From: an uncultured Sphingomonadaceae bacterium
GTDB lineage: Bacteria > Pseudomonadota > Alphaproteobacteria > Sphingomonadales > Sphingomonadaceae
NCBI GenBank assembly: GCA_947493955.1
Contig: CANLSQ010000003.1
Span: forward strand, 396,792-460,791
Length of the DNA stretch: 64,000 nucleotides
Reading direction: 5' to 3'
Shown: positions 1 through 8,332 of the stretch, piece after piece
Layout: the number at the start of each line of letters is the position of its first letter
How positions within the stretch are numbered: position 1 is the stretch's first letter
The notes under the pieces: model-generated
Seen by the model: only the letters and a program-made list of their open reading frames with translations
Database searches by the model: none
Told to the model about the DNA's origin: nothing
Position numbers and translations under genes: made by a program

Positions 1-231
1 GCACAAGTCCACAATCTAGCCAAAACCGGCGGCTCCGCCGTAGCCGATGCACGATTGGGATTTGAGAATGATAATTTCAAAATCCAGGCCTATGTGAAGA
101 ACTTTACGGATGAAGATGCTGTGGCGCAAATTATCCGGTACGCGGATTCCAGTGACAATTTCCGGCGGAGTTTCATCGCTGGCCTACGTCCTGGTCGTCG
201 CTTCGGGCTAATCCTCTCGGCGAAATACTAG
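1..231 (+). CDS. TonB-dependent receptor, C-terminal end (partial)
   Basis: Frame 1 is open from the window edge and ends with TAG at 229-231, giving the last 76 residues of a protein. The segment GFENDNFKIQAYVKNFTDED matches the penultimate strands of TonB-dependent receptors (usually xxxVxNLTDEDY). The end, RRFGLILSAKY, is the usual final beta-strand with a terminal aromatic residue for outer-membrane insertion. The rest of the gene lies upstream of the window. A rho-independent terminator follows at once, so it is transcribed separately from the next receptor. Two receptors in a row suggest related ligands, which is inference. Confidence 0.8.
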   Translation, partial: AQVHNLAKTGGSAVADARLGFENDNFKIQAYVKNFTDEDAVAQIIRYADSSDNFRRSFIAGLRPGRRFGLILSAKY

Positions 232-247
232 TCGGCTTTCTCCCCTT

Positions 248-284
248 AAAAACCCGCTGCCCATGTTCTGGCGGCGGGTTTTTT
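248..284 (+). terminator. Rho-independent terminator after partial receptor gene
   Basis: AAAAACCCGC (248-257) pairs with GCGGGTTTTT (274-283). The stem extends inward through CTGCC/GGCGG with one G-T pair, and a T-run follows. It closes the unit ending at 231. Confidence 0.85.
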
Positions 285-351
285 CTGATTTGCGATGCAA
301 ACTAGGCACAAATATCGCGCCAAAGCGGAAAACTTTGGCGGTTTTCAAAAT

Positions 352-363
352 TTGTCTGGACAA
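352..363. promoter_or_regulatory. Palindromic operator, copy 1 (TTGTCTGGACAA)
   Basis: The site differs by one base from the perfect palindrome TTGTCCGGACAA found at 399, 5373 and 6993. With flanks it reads TTTGTCTGGACAAA (351-364). Its centre is 47 bp upstream of copy 2 and 76 bp upstream of the receptor start at 434. A GT-N4-AC core inside a palindrome fits the general operator form of GntR-family repressors. The regulator itself is not in the window. Confidence 0.7.
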
Positions 364-398
364 ATTAGTCGATCGGTGGAATCTGGATTATAACAAAA

Positions 399-410
399 TT
401 GTCCGGACAA
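399..410. promoter_or_regulatory. Palindromic operator, copy 2 (TTGTCCGGACAA)
   Basis: This is a perfect 12-bp palindrome 23 bp upstream of the ATG at 434. The same 12-mer recurs in front of the amine oxidase/LolA-like divergent pair and the gene at 6165-6971. Its place between a likely promoter and the start codon suggests repression. Confidence 0.8.
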
Positions 411-433
411 ATAAATCAAGGGGAGATGTGGGG

Positions 434-2923
434 ATGCGATTAATATTGAAGGCTGCGCTGTTATCGGCGACGATTCTAAGCAGTTCGCCCGTTTACGCAC
501 AAGATGCGGCTGAAGAAGGTGTTGATGACAATTCCGATGTCATCATAGTTACCGCTCGTAAGAAAGAAGAGACACTGTTGGACGCGCCTTTGGCGGTTAC
601 CGTCATTGGCGAAACGGAGCTTGAAGGCGCTGGTTTCCAGGATATTACAGAGGTTACCAAGGCGGCACCGGGTGCTTTTGTTGAACCCTTTGGCGATAAT
701 ACTAATGGCACGGCGCGCATTAACTCAACGCCACGGTTTCGCGGCATTACGTTGATCAGCGGCAACCGCTTGCAGCAGACAGCAACGGTATTTCTGGATG
801 GCGTATTCCTCAGCGGCGGCGCGCAGACCATTGGTATTAATGAATTGCAACGGGTGGAAATTATCAAAGGTCCGCAATCGGCTTTGTTTGGCCGCAACAC
901 TTTTGCTGGTGCGATCAACTATGTGACCAAGGATCCCAGCGACGAGTTCCAGGTTGATCTGAGCGTCACGGCGGCCACCCGGGATGAATATAATTTCGCG
1001 GCAGGGGTAGAAGGACCGATTACAGACGGTCTGTCTTTTCGCTTGAGCGGTAATTATGATACGAAAGACGGCCATTTTGACAATGTTGCTGTCCCTGGGC
1101 AGCGGCTTGGCGATGAATCGCAATGGTCGATCGCGGGCACGTTGCTGATCGAACCAAGCGACGGCATCCGCCTCAAATTGAGAGGGTCTTATCAGGAAAT
1201 TGATGACGGTCCGGCCGCTTCCGTTTTGTACTTTGGTACCAGCCAGCACAATTTCGGGGGCTTTCAGTTCGTAAACGGAATTGCCGATCAAACGGATTCG
1301 GTGGTGCCTTCGCCGGGTGGTGGCCGCGGGGAATCGGTTTTCCGCGGACGGATCACGGAGCCTCCTGCCGATCGCATCGGGCTGAACACAGCTCCGGAAA
1401 ACCTTCAGGCATTTCTCGGCTTTTTGAATGATGGGCGTTCCGATCCAAGTGACGCGATATTTGATTTCAAATATAATCCGACGACGGTGGATGATTTCGG
1501 TTTGAACCTTGATTCATTGCGTCTGAGCGCAGTTGGATCTGCGGACCTGACTGACAATATCGAGTTCAGTTTTCTGGCGGGATATAACAAGGAAAGATTT
1601 GGTTTTTACACAGACTTTGATTCAACTCCCGACAATAGTTTCACGAGCTTTACCGCACGTGAAACAGAAGATGTGACGGTTGAAGGGCGCCTGTCGGCAT
1701 CTTTGTTTGATGATAGCTTGAATCTCTCTGCCGGAGCGAGCTACGTCAAAATTGATATTGATGAACTGGGCGGAACGGCAAGTTTTTTTGGTCCGCCGAT
1801 CTTCTTTGGTGACATTTTCCGGTCTGATCCCTTTGTGTCGGGTGCTGAAACTCTGGGCTTTTTTGGTTCGCTGGATTACCAAATTACGGACCAGATATCG
1901 ATCACGCTCGAGGGCCGTTTCCAGAAAGACGAATTCAGCAATCCCGAGGTAAATGACGGTCTAGCGACGCCGATCTCGCCAGGTGAAATTAACAGCTTCC
2001 TGCCACGCGGAACGTTGCGGTATCAGCCGTCAAATTACACGACATTCTATGCAACCTACAGCGAAGGCAACTTGCCAGGCGGCTTCAATCCACAGATCGC
2101 TGGACTGGATGCACAGCAACTGGCCGAACTGGCCGCTTTGGCACCCGATGCCAGAGTGCTTTTTGGCGAAGAACAGCTGACCAACTATGAATTCGGATGG
2201 AAGCAACAACATCCTAGCGGTATCTTTGCTTTCAACCTCGCCGCCTTTTACATGAAACGGAGCGACGAAATTTTCAGCTCCATTGAGGTGATAACCGACA
2301 CGGATCCAGGAGCGCCCAATCCGGTTCGTACGGTCAACTTCACGTCGAACGGGGCGAGTACCAATATCTACGGTGTCGAGTTCGATGCGACAGTGAACGT
2401 CAGTGAAAACCTGTCCATGCAGGGCTCTTTTGCCTATATTGATGCGAAGATTTCATCCTTTCCTGCCGACGGTGGAACGGGAGATTTTGGCGATATCTTT
2501 GGCCCCAATGCAGATATTTCCGGACAACGGGCACCGCGCTTCCCACCTTTGACGCTCTCATTGGGCGCAACCTATGAGGATGATTTCAATGGTTTTGGCG
2601 GCTTTTTCGATAGCTGGTATTTGCGCAGCGACCTTTATTTTACGGGCGACTATTTCGACAGCAATGCCAATGTCGCCGAGGTCGAGGAAGCAACGGATGT
2701 CAATCTTCGCCTGGGCCTGACGGGCCAGAATGCGGGTATCGAATTTTTCGTCACCAATCTTCTGAACGAAGACGCCCCGACAACGGCCTTCAACTTTGCG
2801 GATACAAGCTTTGGTACCCGTGCACTTCCCGGCGGGTTCTTCAACTTTGGCCGCGAAGGCGACCGTGTTGGCCTGCGTGACAAGCGGCAATTTGGCATCA
2901 AGTTGAAATATAGGTTCAACTAG
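434..2923 (+). CDS. TonB-dependent outer-membrane receptor
   Basis: This 829-residue outer-membrane receptor should import a ligand with energy from TonB/ExbBD. The ATG at 434 is chosen because AAGGGGAG lies just upstream and a clear Sec signal peptide follows (MRLILKAALL to PVYAQD); the frame is open further upstream but would include the operators. A TonB-box-like stretch (DVIIVTARKKEE) precedes a plug domain (DAPLAVTVIG, FRGITL, VEIIKGPQSALFGRNTFAGAI). The rest is a beta-barrel ending in FGIKLKYRFN. Family: sphingomonad TonB receptors of the plug plus barrel type; the ligand cannot be deduced. Two copies of the TTGTCCGGACAA-type palindrome precede it, tying it to the exported enzymes at 3-7 kb. 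A terminator follows at 2943. Confidence 0.93.
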   Translation: MRLILKAALLSATILSSSPVYAQDAAEEGVDDNSDVIIVTARKKEETLLDAPLAVTVIGETELEGAGFQDITEVTKAAPGAFVEPFGDNTNGTARINSTPRFRGITLISGNRLQQTATVFLDGVFLSGGAQTIGINELQRVEIIKGPQSALFGRNTFAGAINYVTKDPSDEFQVDLSVTAATRDEYNFAAGVEGPITDGLSFRLSGNYDTKDGHFDNVAVPGQRLGDESQWSIAGTLLIEPSDGIRLKLRGSYQEIDDGPAASVLYFGTSQHNFGGFQFVNGIADQTDSVVPSPGGGRGESVFRGRITEPPADRIGLNTAPENLQAFLGFLNDGRSDPSDAIFDFKYNPTTVDDFGLNLDSLRLSAVGSADLTDNIEFSFLAGYNKERFGFYTDFDSTPDNSFTSFTARETEDVTVEGRLSASLFDDSLNLSAGASYVKIDIDELGGTASFFGPPIFFGDIFRSDPFVSGAETLGFFGSLDYQITDQISITLEGRFQKDEFSNPEVNDGLATPISPGEINSFLPRGTLRYQPSNYTTFYATYSEGNLPGGFNPQIAGLDAQQLAELAALAPDARVLFGEEQLTNYEFGWKQQHPSGIFAFNLAAFYMKRSDEIFSSIEVITDTDPGAPNPVRTVNFTSNGASTNIYGVEFDATVNVSENLSMQGSFAYIDAKISSFPADGGTGDFGDIFGPNADISGQRAPRFPPLTLSLGATYEDDFNGFGGFFDSWYLRSDLYFTGDYFDSNANVAEVEEATDVNLRLGLTGQNAGIEFFVTNLLNEDAPTTAFNFADTSFGTRALPGGFFNFGREGDRVGLRDKRQFGIKLKYRFN

Positions 2924-2942
2924 ACTGGCAATGCCCATAGAT

Positions 2943-2974
2943 AAAAAGGCGTCTCTCAGGAGGCGCCTTTTTTT
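2943..2974 (+). terminator. Rho-independent terminator
   Basis: AAAAAGGCGTC (2943-2953) pairs with GGCGCCTTTTT (from 2962), followed by a run of T. It lies between the end of the receptor gene and the convergent end of the hydrolase gene, so it may act in both directions. Confidence 0.85.
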
Positions 2975-3011
2975 GATATTTGCGGTGCGGATAGAATATA
3001 GTGCGCTTCCC

Positions 3012-3872
3012 TTACCCGGTTAAAATTGCCACGAGTTCGCCGGGTGCCGTGATCATAGCGTCATGGCCAGTGGCCAGCGCATGATAGGTCCAGCTTGGGT
3101 CTGTTTGGACCTGCGCGGCATGATAGGGAAAGCTGCTATTGGTCAGGACCGGCGCGGTGCAATGGATGTAACTGCGCTTCAAGTCCAGCGATCCACCATT
3201 TTCAAGTTGGATCGGGTCCAACCATGTCTTCAGCGGATGGGGTGTCAGTTTCTGTGCGACCCATTCATAGCCGGGATGATCTTTCGGAATGCCGAGAATA
3301 TCAGGCGGGAAGGCGGCCATGGCAATACCGTCGGGCGCCAAGCTTTCCAATGTTTTGCGGGTTTGTTCGACGACTGCCGGGCTGCGTTCTGGTCCTTGCG
3401 TGATCATTGTTTCGCCAGCATTCGGCATGGCGGCATCGAGATAGATAATCTCGCTGATCCGATCCTTCATTGCGTCAGCAACACCTGTAATCACCATCCC
3501 GCCATAGCTGTGACCGACTAGCACTATGTCATTCAAATCATAATAGCCGATCAGCGACGTGATGTCCGTGATATGCGTATCGAGCCCGATATCCGCCGAC
3601 AACAGATGCGCACGCTCCGCGAGGCCGGTCAGCGTCGGCGTGAATACCCGGTGACCTTGTGCTTCCAGTTGCGACCGGACATCGCGCCAGCACCAGCCGC
3701 CATGCCAGGCACCATGGACCAGAACGAAAGTCTGGGCGGTGTTCGTGGACCTTGGCTCTTGATGACCGGAACGTGACATGGCGTTGCCTGCCACTGAAGT
3801 CGCAAGACCTGTTGCTGTTACCGCAGTAATAAATGCGCGGCGACTGGTTAGCGTTTTTGGACTGTCACCCAT
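3012..3872 (-). CDS. Tat-exported alpha/beta hydrolase (esterase-like)
   Basis: This is a 286-residue alpha/beta-fold hydrolase. A twin-arginine motif (SRRAFIT, Arg11-Arg12) and hydrophobic stretch indicate Tat export, unusual for this mostly cytoplasmic family. The oxyanion motif LVHGAWHGGW (about 51-60), nucleophile elbow GHSYGG (Ser122) and catalytic His in TGHD (His270) are visible. The N-terminal half resembles the salicylate-esterase / hydroxynitrile-lyase / pyrethroid-hydrolase group (LTGLAERAHLLS). It starts 17 bp after the stop of the amine oxidase gene, so the two are co-transcribed. The substrate is unknown; an ester of an imported compound is plausible. Confidence 0.85.
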   Translation of the reverse strand: MGDSPKTLTSRRAFITAVTATGLATSVAGNAMSRSGHQEPRSTNTAQTFVLVHGAWHGGWCWRDVRSQLEAQGHRVFTPTLTGLAERAHLLSADIGLDTHITDITSLIGYYDLNDIVLVGHSYGGMVITGVADAMKDRISEIIYLDAAMPNAGETMITQGPERSPAVVEQTRKTLESLAPDGIAMAAFPPDILGIPKDHPGYEWVAQKLTPHPLKTWLDPIQLENGGSLDLKRSYIHCTAPVLTNSSFPYHAAQVQTDPSWTYHALATGHDAMITAPGELVAILTG

Positions 3873-3889
3873 GGCTTCCCAATTCTCTG

Positions 3890-5335
3890 CTAGACAAGGG
3901 CCAGCACTCTCGCTGCTGCTCTTTCAGCGGTTTCGAGCGCACCTTCCATACCAGGCCAGTTTTGTGTCATATGTTCGCCGGCAAAATGAAGCCGCTCGCC
4001 CTGATGCTGGACGGTGCTGGCAAGGGCGGCGCCGAGGCCCGTTCCAATATGGTGATAGATACCGCGTGCAAAAGGCTCCTTTTGCCAGCTGAACGTGTCG
4101 AGATAGGACAATTTCCCTTTTGCCGATGGCCTGATCTTCTCAATGCGTGTGATTATTTCGGCGGCAGCCTGTTGCGGTTCCATCTTGTCGAGAGCTTCTG
4201 CAGCGGGGCCGTTGACCCATATCTTGAGCAATGGCGGGTCGCTGTTCAGCGTGAAGACCCGGCCGATTAGCGGGTCATCACTCCAGATATATTCCGGTAG
4301 GTCATCATCTTTCCAGAAGGCATCGGACGCGCGCAGGAAAACAAAACTGGCCTTTGTATAGGGCAGTTGCCGGATGGTATCGCGCAGGTCTGGCGATAGG
4401 GCGGCGTCGATTTTCATATTTCTGACGGTGCTGAAAGGGGCTGTGCAAATTACCTGACGCGCTCCATATTTGCGTCCGTCGGTCAGGCTGACTTCCACGC
4501 CATCACCCTTGTCCTCGATTGCCGACACCGGGGCGTTTAATATGATATCCGAATTTATGGCATTGGTCATGGCATCAGTCATACGCTGAGACCCGCCGCG
4601 GATAAATTTGGTCGGTCCGGGATTTGCCTTGCGCGCAGTGCTGAACATGGAAAGCGTCCGCTGCATGTGGAGCATCGACATTTCTTCTAGCGTACGACCG
4701 TTCAGATTGGCGTTCATGAAACGCATCGCTTCACCTGATGCACCTTGCGCCTTTAACCAGCTGGCAAGGGAGATATCCTTCGCGGTGATTGTCGGAGACA
4801 TCCAGTCGGTGGTCGTTTCGAGCGCCGGCAGTTTGCGCATATAGGAGAAAAAAAGTGCATCCGGGCTCGTCTCCTTCTCATCATCCGCCAGCATATTTTG
4901 CGGCAGGTCCGGCCACTGATCCTTCAGGAAATTCTGCCCCCGGACATTATAAAGATAACCGCCTTGACCGCTTTCGGGCAGATAGCGCTCGACGCTCAAT
5001 CGATCGGCAATGGTGTTGAAGCGCTTATAGGCGGCGCCAATCTGGACACCGCCGGCGTCGGGCGTTCCGGGCAGGTTGTCCAGCGTATATAGCCGTCCGC
5101 CAGTCCGATTATTGCCTTCCAGCAACATGACTTTCAATCCGGCCTGTTCCAGCTGCCAGGTTGCGTGCAATCCCGCCAGTCCGGCGCCGATCACAATCAC
5201 ATCTGCGGTAGTTTTGCCCCATGCCATGCGCGGTGCGGCACAGGCGACAAGAGACGCGCTGGCACCACCGATAAAAGCGCGCCTACTGATTGCCCGCCCA
5301 TTTATCGCATATCTACCGTCTTGTTTCATGTTCAT
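3890..5335 (-). CDS. Tat-exported flavin monoamine oxidase family protein
   Basis: This FAD-dependent amine oxidase is about 481 residues from the ATG at 5335. A TTG at 5365 would also be in frame, but the sequence before 5335 is not conserved-looking. The N-terminus carries a twin-arginine signal (ISRRAFIGGAS, Arg18-Arg19). The dinucleotide-binding motif VIGAGLAG (Gly50-Gly55), the following LLEGNNRTGGRL and the C-terminal GAL/AGEH segment (LHFAGEHMTQNWPGMEGALE) are hallmarks of the MAO / polyamine oxidase / L-amino-acid oxidase family. It should oxidise an amine or amino acid in the periplasm, giving H2O2. It is the first gene of a two-gene unit with the hydrolase at 3012-3872, transcribed divergently from 5403 across the perfect operator at 5371-5386. 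Confidence 0.88.
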   Translation of the reverse strand: MNMKQDGRYAINGRAISRRAFIGGASASLVACAAPRMAWGKTTADVIVIGAGLAGLHATWQLEQAGLKVMLLEGNNRTGGRLYTLDNLPGTPDAGGVQIGAAYKRFNTIADRLSVERYLPESGQGGYLYNVRGQNFLKDQWPDLPQNMLADDEKETSPDALFFSYMRKLPALETTTDWMSPTITAKDISLASWLKAQGASGEAMRFMNANLNGRTLEEMSMLHMQRTLSMFSTARKANPGPTKFIRGGSQRMTDAMTNAINSDIILNAPVSAIEDKGDGVEVSLTDGRKYGARQVICTAPFSTVRNMKIDAALSPDLRDTIRQLPYTKASFVFLRASDAFWKDDDLPEYIWSDDPLIGRVFTLNSDPPLLKIWVNGPAAEALDKMEPQQAAAEIITRIEKIRPSAKGKLSYLDTFSWQKEPFARGIYHHIGTGLGAALASTVQHQGERLHFAGEHMTQNWPGMEGALETAERAAARVLALV

Positions 5336-5370
5336 ATGTTGACAGAAACCACCGGTACAAGGCAAGGTAA

Positions 5371-5386
5371 ATTTGTCCGGACAAAT
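5371..5386. promoter_or_regulatory. Perfect 16-bp operator between divergent genes (ATTTGTCCGGACAAAT)
   Basis: This is the longest perfect version of the recurrent palindrome. It lies 35 bp from the amine oxidase ATG (5335, minus strand) and 16 bp upstream of the GTG start at 5403 (plus strand), so one bound dimer could control both directions. Confidence 0.82.
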
Positions 5387-5402
5387 AAGAAAAGGCGGTC
5401 AG

Positions 5403-6164
5403 GTGAACAGATATCTAAACTATTTGATAGTGACGGTCTTAGCGATAATGGCGGTTCCCGTGGGAGCGGCGGATGAGCCGCTGGAGGGTGCTGCGATATT
5501 GGCAATGGCCCGGGGAGCGGCGGGTGGTGATGATTGGGCCAATGCCCGGACTTTGACCTTGTCCGGTCACGCCGTTTTCTATGGACCCAAAGGCCACGAA
5601 CCGCGCACCAGAGCCAGCAGTTACCGAATGTGGCGCGTCTTTGATCCCGATCGTACTGTTGCCCATGGCGCCGATGGCAAGGTCCGTATCATCGCTAAAG
5701 ATACGGACAAGCTGATCTTCGAAGTGGGCTATGATGGAGAAACCACTTGGACGGAACGCGGGATCACGCCCAAGGCAGACGCGGACAAGTTCTGGGCGAG
5801 CAATTTTGGTTTCGGGATTATCCGTCAGGCTAACAAGCCCGGCTTTGTCGCCACCCGCTTGCCAGATGACGACGTCGGCGGCCATGCGCTCTACATGGTC
5901 GAGCTAACCGATCCAAAGGGCGGCAAAACCCTTTTCGGCATTGACCAGCAAAGCTATGCTATCCGCACCATGGGCTTTCGCACGCCAAGGGGTTGGCATT
6001 TGCGGGTTTATGATGATTTCGTGCGTCTCGAAGATCCGCGTTGGCTACAGGCGCGTCATGTCACGCTCTATTATGATGGGCGCAAATCCAATGAGGTTTT
6101 CTGGACAGAGACCAAGGTGAATGCGGAAATTGATCCGGCGCTGTTTGCACCACCGTCCCAATGA
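5403..6164 (+). CDS. Exported LolA-like protein of unknown function
   Basis: The GTG at 5403 is the best start: AAAGGCGG lies upstream and a Sec signal peptide follows (VNRYLNYLIVTVLAIMAVPVGAA). The mature part (about 230 residues) runs through IIAKDTDKLIFEVGYDGETT and LYMVELTDPKGGKTLFGID, giving alternating beta-strands that recall the LolA/LolB-like lipoprotein-carrier fold. This assignment is by look only. It shares operator 5371-5386 with the divergent amine oxidase. Its stop abuts that of the convergent gene at 6165 within TGATCA, with no spacer. Confidence 0.7.
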   Translation: MNRYLNYLIVTVLAIMAVPVGAADEPLEGAAILAMARGAAGGDDWANARTLTLSGHAVFYGPKGHEPRTRASSYRMWRVFDPDRTVAHGADGKVRIIAKDTDKLIFEVGYDGETTWTERGITPKADADKFWASNFGFGIIRQANKPGFVATRLPDDDVGGHALYMVELTDPKGGKTLFGIDQQSYAIRTMGFRTPRGWHLRVYDDFVRLEDPRWLQARHVTLYYDGRKSNEVFWTETKVNAEIDPALFAPPSQ

Positions 6165-6971
6165 TCAGCCGCGGAAATTTTGGCTCGTCACATCCGAAGC
6201 TCTCTCGGCACCTTTGATCGTGCAACTGGCCTGCATCCAACGCAGGTTTAGGCCAACCCGACTGGCATTGATATCGGCCCAGCTATAGCTGACGGCGCTG
6301 TCGGGATTGTCGGGTTTGTGGACATAAAGAACCATGCTCGGGCGGTTAGTGCTGGGTTTCGGCCAATAGACCGCTCGCATGCGCAGGATTAACGGTTCCG
6401 CTCCGCTCTCTCCCCCTCCGATCATGACCCGTCCGCCTTGATCATGCAGGCTCAGTTTTTGGACGAACAACCAGTCCGGGCTGCCATCTGCCTTGGGTTC
6501 GATCTTCTTCGCTGCGGCCCAGCATTCGACAGGGCGGGCGCGTTTCAATTGGGTTTCGGTGCCATCGGCAAAGCGCAGTTTCAATCCGTCCTTTTTTACA
6601 CCAATGATTTGATAATCCTGCAGACAGGCTTTCCTGTTTTGCAGCTTGCTATAGGTCCAGCCGGTATCCGAACGATCAAAATAGCGCGTGCATCCACCCA
6701 GTGTCAGGCTGTCGCGTTCCACGCCTTCGGCAGCATGTCCTTTCAACGGGGTTGCAACCGCTTTGCCGAATGCATCTGTGCGTGTGACGATCAGTCCATC
6801 GTCTTGCTTTTCGATTTTTAGCGAAATCCACGGTGGTGGAGTCCGGCCCGCATCCTTTTCAAAATAGGCTTGCTCTTCATTTGTATAAACACCAAGCAAT
6901 TGCTGATCCAGCATTGCGCCATGTTGCGATCCGACGGCGAGCGTCAAGGCAGAGAGGCCGGTGAAAAACAT
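6165..6971 (-). CDS. Hypothetical exported protein
   Basis: This 268-residue protein is not recognised. The ATG at 6971 has AAAGGAA upstream and begins a short hydrophobic leader (MFFTGLSALTLAVGSQHGA), probably a signal peptide though lacking a basic N-terminus. The frame is open further upstream to 7091 but would run through the operator. The mature part has four cysteines (GGCTRY, RKACLQ, VECW, ASCTIK), suggesting disulphides and a periplasmic site. The TTGTCCGGACAA palindrome at 6993-7004 lies 21 bp before the start. Function is unknown; membership of the first-region regulon is the best clue. Confidence 0.65.
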   Translation of the reverse strand: MFFTGLSALTLAVGSQHGAMLDQQLLGVYTNEEQAYFEKDAGRTPPPWISLKIEKQDDGLIVTRTDAFGKAVATPLKGHAAEGVERDSLTLGGCTRYFDRSDTGWTYSKLQNRKACLQDYQIIGVKKDGLKLRFADGTETQLKRARPVECWAAAKKIEPKADGSPDWLFVQKLSLHDQGGRVMIGGGESGAEPLILRMRAVYWPKPSTNRPSMVLYVHKPDNPDSAVSYSWADINASRVGLNLRWMQASCTIKGAERASDVTSQNFRG

Positions 6972-6992
6972 GGTGTTATTCCTTTGTATAAT

Positions 6993-7004
6993 TTGTCCGG
7001 ACAA
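6993..7004. promoter_or_regulatory. Palindromic operator, copy 4 (TTGTCCGGACAA)
   Basis: This exact copy of the 12-bp palindrome lies between the end of the SnoaL-like gene (7036) and the start of the exported protein gene (6971). The gene after it therefore probably has its own regulated promoter rather than only read-through from 8322. Confidence 0.78.
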
Positions 7005-7035
7005 CTTAGCATTAAATGCGTAAGACGCAACCGCA

Positions 7036-7512
7036 TTAGACCATCGCAGCTGCCCCTCGTTTGGCAGCCAGTTCGAACAGAACGCGATCACCCATTTCCC
7101 ATGTCACGTTGAGCTGGGTTTTGTGGATCAACCAACCGTCATCCTCTCGTTCCAGTTCATGCACATAATAACCGCCGATGGATTGCATCTGTCGATCGCC
7201 ATCGATGACGAGATGATGGTGCGCTGCCATATAGCAAGTGCATGTGGCACGATCGCCGTCGACAGTGATGACGAAATTTGTCAGCACATGCTGGGTGGCG
7301 TCAAACGGTTCCAGCGTTGCCCGCACACCGGCGACCCAGTCATCAGCTGGCATCGTGCTGGCTGGATCACCGGACCAGCTTGAAAAGTCGAGAGTGATTT
7401 CATCTGCGAAGATCGAACGATACAGATCCCATTGGTGTCGATCGATGCCGGTGGCATATTTCAGCACATGGTCGGTAATGGTTGCCCGGTCGATCAGTTT
7501 ATCATGTGTCAT
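7036..7512 (-). CDS. SnoaL/NTF2-like family protein
   Basis: This is a small alpha+beta-cone protein (158 residues) of the SnoaL-like group. The ATG at 7512 has GGAG six bases upstream. Motifs include DRHQWDLYRSIFADEITLDF near the N-terminus, HVLTNFVITVDGDRATCTCY in the central sheet and GWLIHKTQLNVTWEMGD at the end, the usual pattern of this fold. Members include isomerases, dehydratases and binding proteins, so the reaction is open. It follows the TIM-barrel isomerase gene by 12 bp and is probably in one unit with it. Confidence 0.8.
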   Translation of the reverse strand: MTHDKLIDRATITDHVLKYATGIDRHQWDLYRSIFADEITLDFSSWSGDPASTMPADDWVAGVRATLEPFDATQHVLTNFVITVDGDRATCTCYMAAHHHLVIDGDRQMQSIGGYYVHELEREDDGWLIHKTQLNVTWEMGDRVLFELAAKRGAAAMV

Positions 7513-7524
7513 TATCGTCTCCAA

Positions 7525-8322
7525 TCACTCCAGTAACTCTTTGCTTGCCGCTATTGCCTCAAGGGCCCAGCCTTCTGCATCAAAATGCGGCCCAGGGGCA
7601 AAATGTGGCACCTCGATGTCCAGATCGACATGATCTCCCAGAAGATCAATCAGACCGCGCAGCGGAAACATACCCTCACCAGGAATCATCCGATTCATCG
7701 CTTCCTCAACATAGTCATCGGATTGTCGAAAATGCGGACCATCGCATATCTGGGCATAGCCGATGATCCGGGGATCAACGGCCTTGAGTTGTTCTAACGT
7801 TCCACCTGTCCGGAACAAATGAAGGGCGTCGATGGCGATTCTCAGATTGGCTAGGTTCATCGCCTCATGCAGTTTCACTGCTTTTTCAAGACTGTCGCAG
7901 CCTTTCGCAAAACCGGTAAACTCCAAACCAATTTCCAATCCCAAACCGCGCACCGTTTCGCAAAGCGCGCCCAGTTGATCAGCGATGCGGGTGGTATCTG
8001 TTTCATGGATATGTGTGATGGCACGTTTGGCGCCCAATTCCGCAGCCAGCTCCAACGCGCCGGTATATTCGATGACATCAATCTCTGGCATGACCGGGAA
8101 ATATTCGGCGTTGACGATAGAAACACCATGATCGGTGAGCAGGGATTGAAATTCTTCTCGATCACCGGCTGCCACAACCGGAAACATATTCTCACCGGCC
8201 TCTGTTTTAGGAGAGCTGGTAAACAGACAGATTTTCTTCAGACCCGCTTTTGCCGCGAACAGTACAAGCCCCGCCGGGCCACCTTGTGTCATTGTAATTT
8301 GATGGAGAGCCAAGTCGCGCAT
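7525..8322 (-). CDS. Sugar-phosphate isomerase/epimerase family TIM-barrel protein
   Basis: This 265-residue protein has the xylose-isomerase-like TIM-barrel pattern. Segments such as GLEIGLEFTGFAKG, LRIAIDALHLFRTG and IIGYAQICDGP carry the acidic and histidine residues that bind divalent metal in this family, and DLDIEVPHFAPG is the C-terminal metal strand. Relatives include hydroxypyruvate isomerase, inosose dehydratase and several degradative lyases. It is the first gene of a minus-strand unit with the SnoaL-like gene. Nested inverted repeats lie upstream (8333-8390), between it and the divergent acyl-CoA ligase. Confidence 0.85.
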   Translation of the reverse strand: MRDLALHQITMTQGGPAGLVLFAAKAGLKKICLFTSSPKTEAGENMFPVVAAGDREEFQSLLTDHGVSIVNAEYFPVMPEIDVIEYTGALELAAELGAKRAITHIHETDTTRIADQLGALCETVRGLGLEIGLEFTGFAKGCDSLEKAVKLHEAMNLANLRIAIDALHLFRTGGTLEQLKAVDPRIIGYAQICDGPHFRQSDDYVEEAMNRMIPGEGMFPLRGLIDLLGDHVDLDIEVPHFAPGPHFDAEGWALEAIAASKELLE

Positions 8323-8332
8323 TGCTCAAATT

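Noticed and set aside
5373..5402. TTG start that would lengthen the LolA-like protein by ten residues
   Set aside because: That start lies inside the operator palindrome and would bury the signal peptide; the GTG at 5403 has a ribosome site and a clean signal peptide.
7807..7820. CTGTCCGGAACAAA as a fifth copy of the TTGTCCGGACAA operator
   Set aside because: It has an extra base that breaks the symmetry and lies deep inside the isomerase coding sequence.
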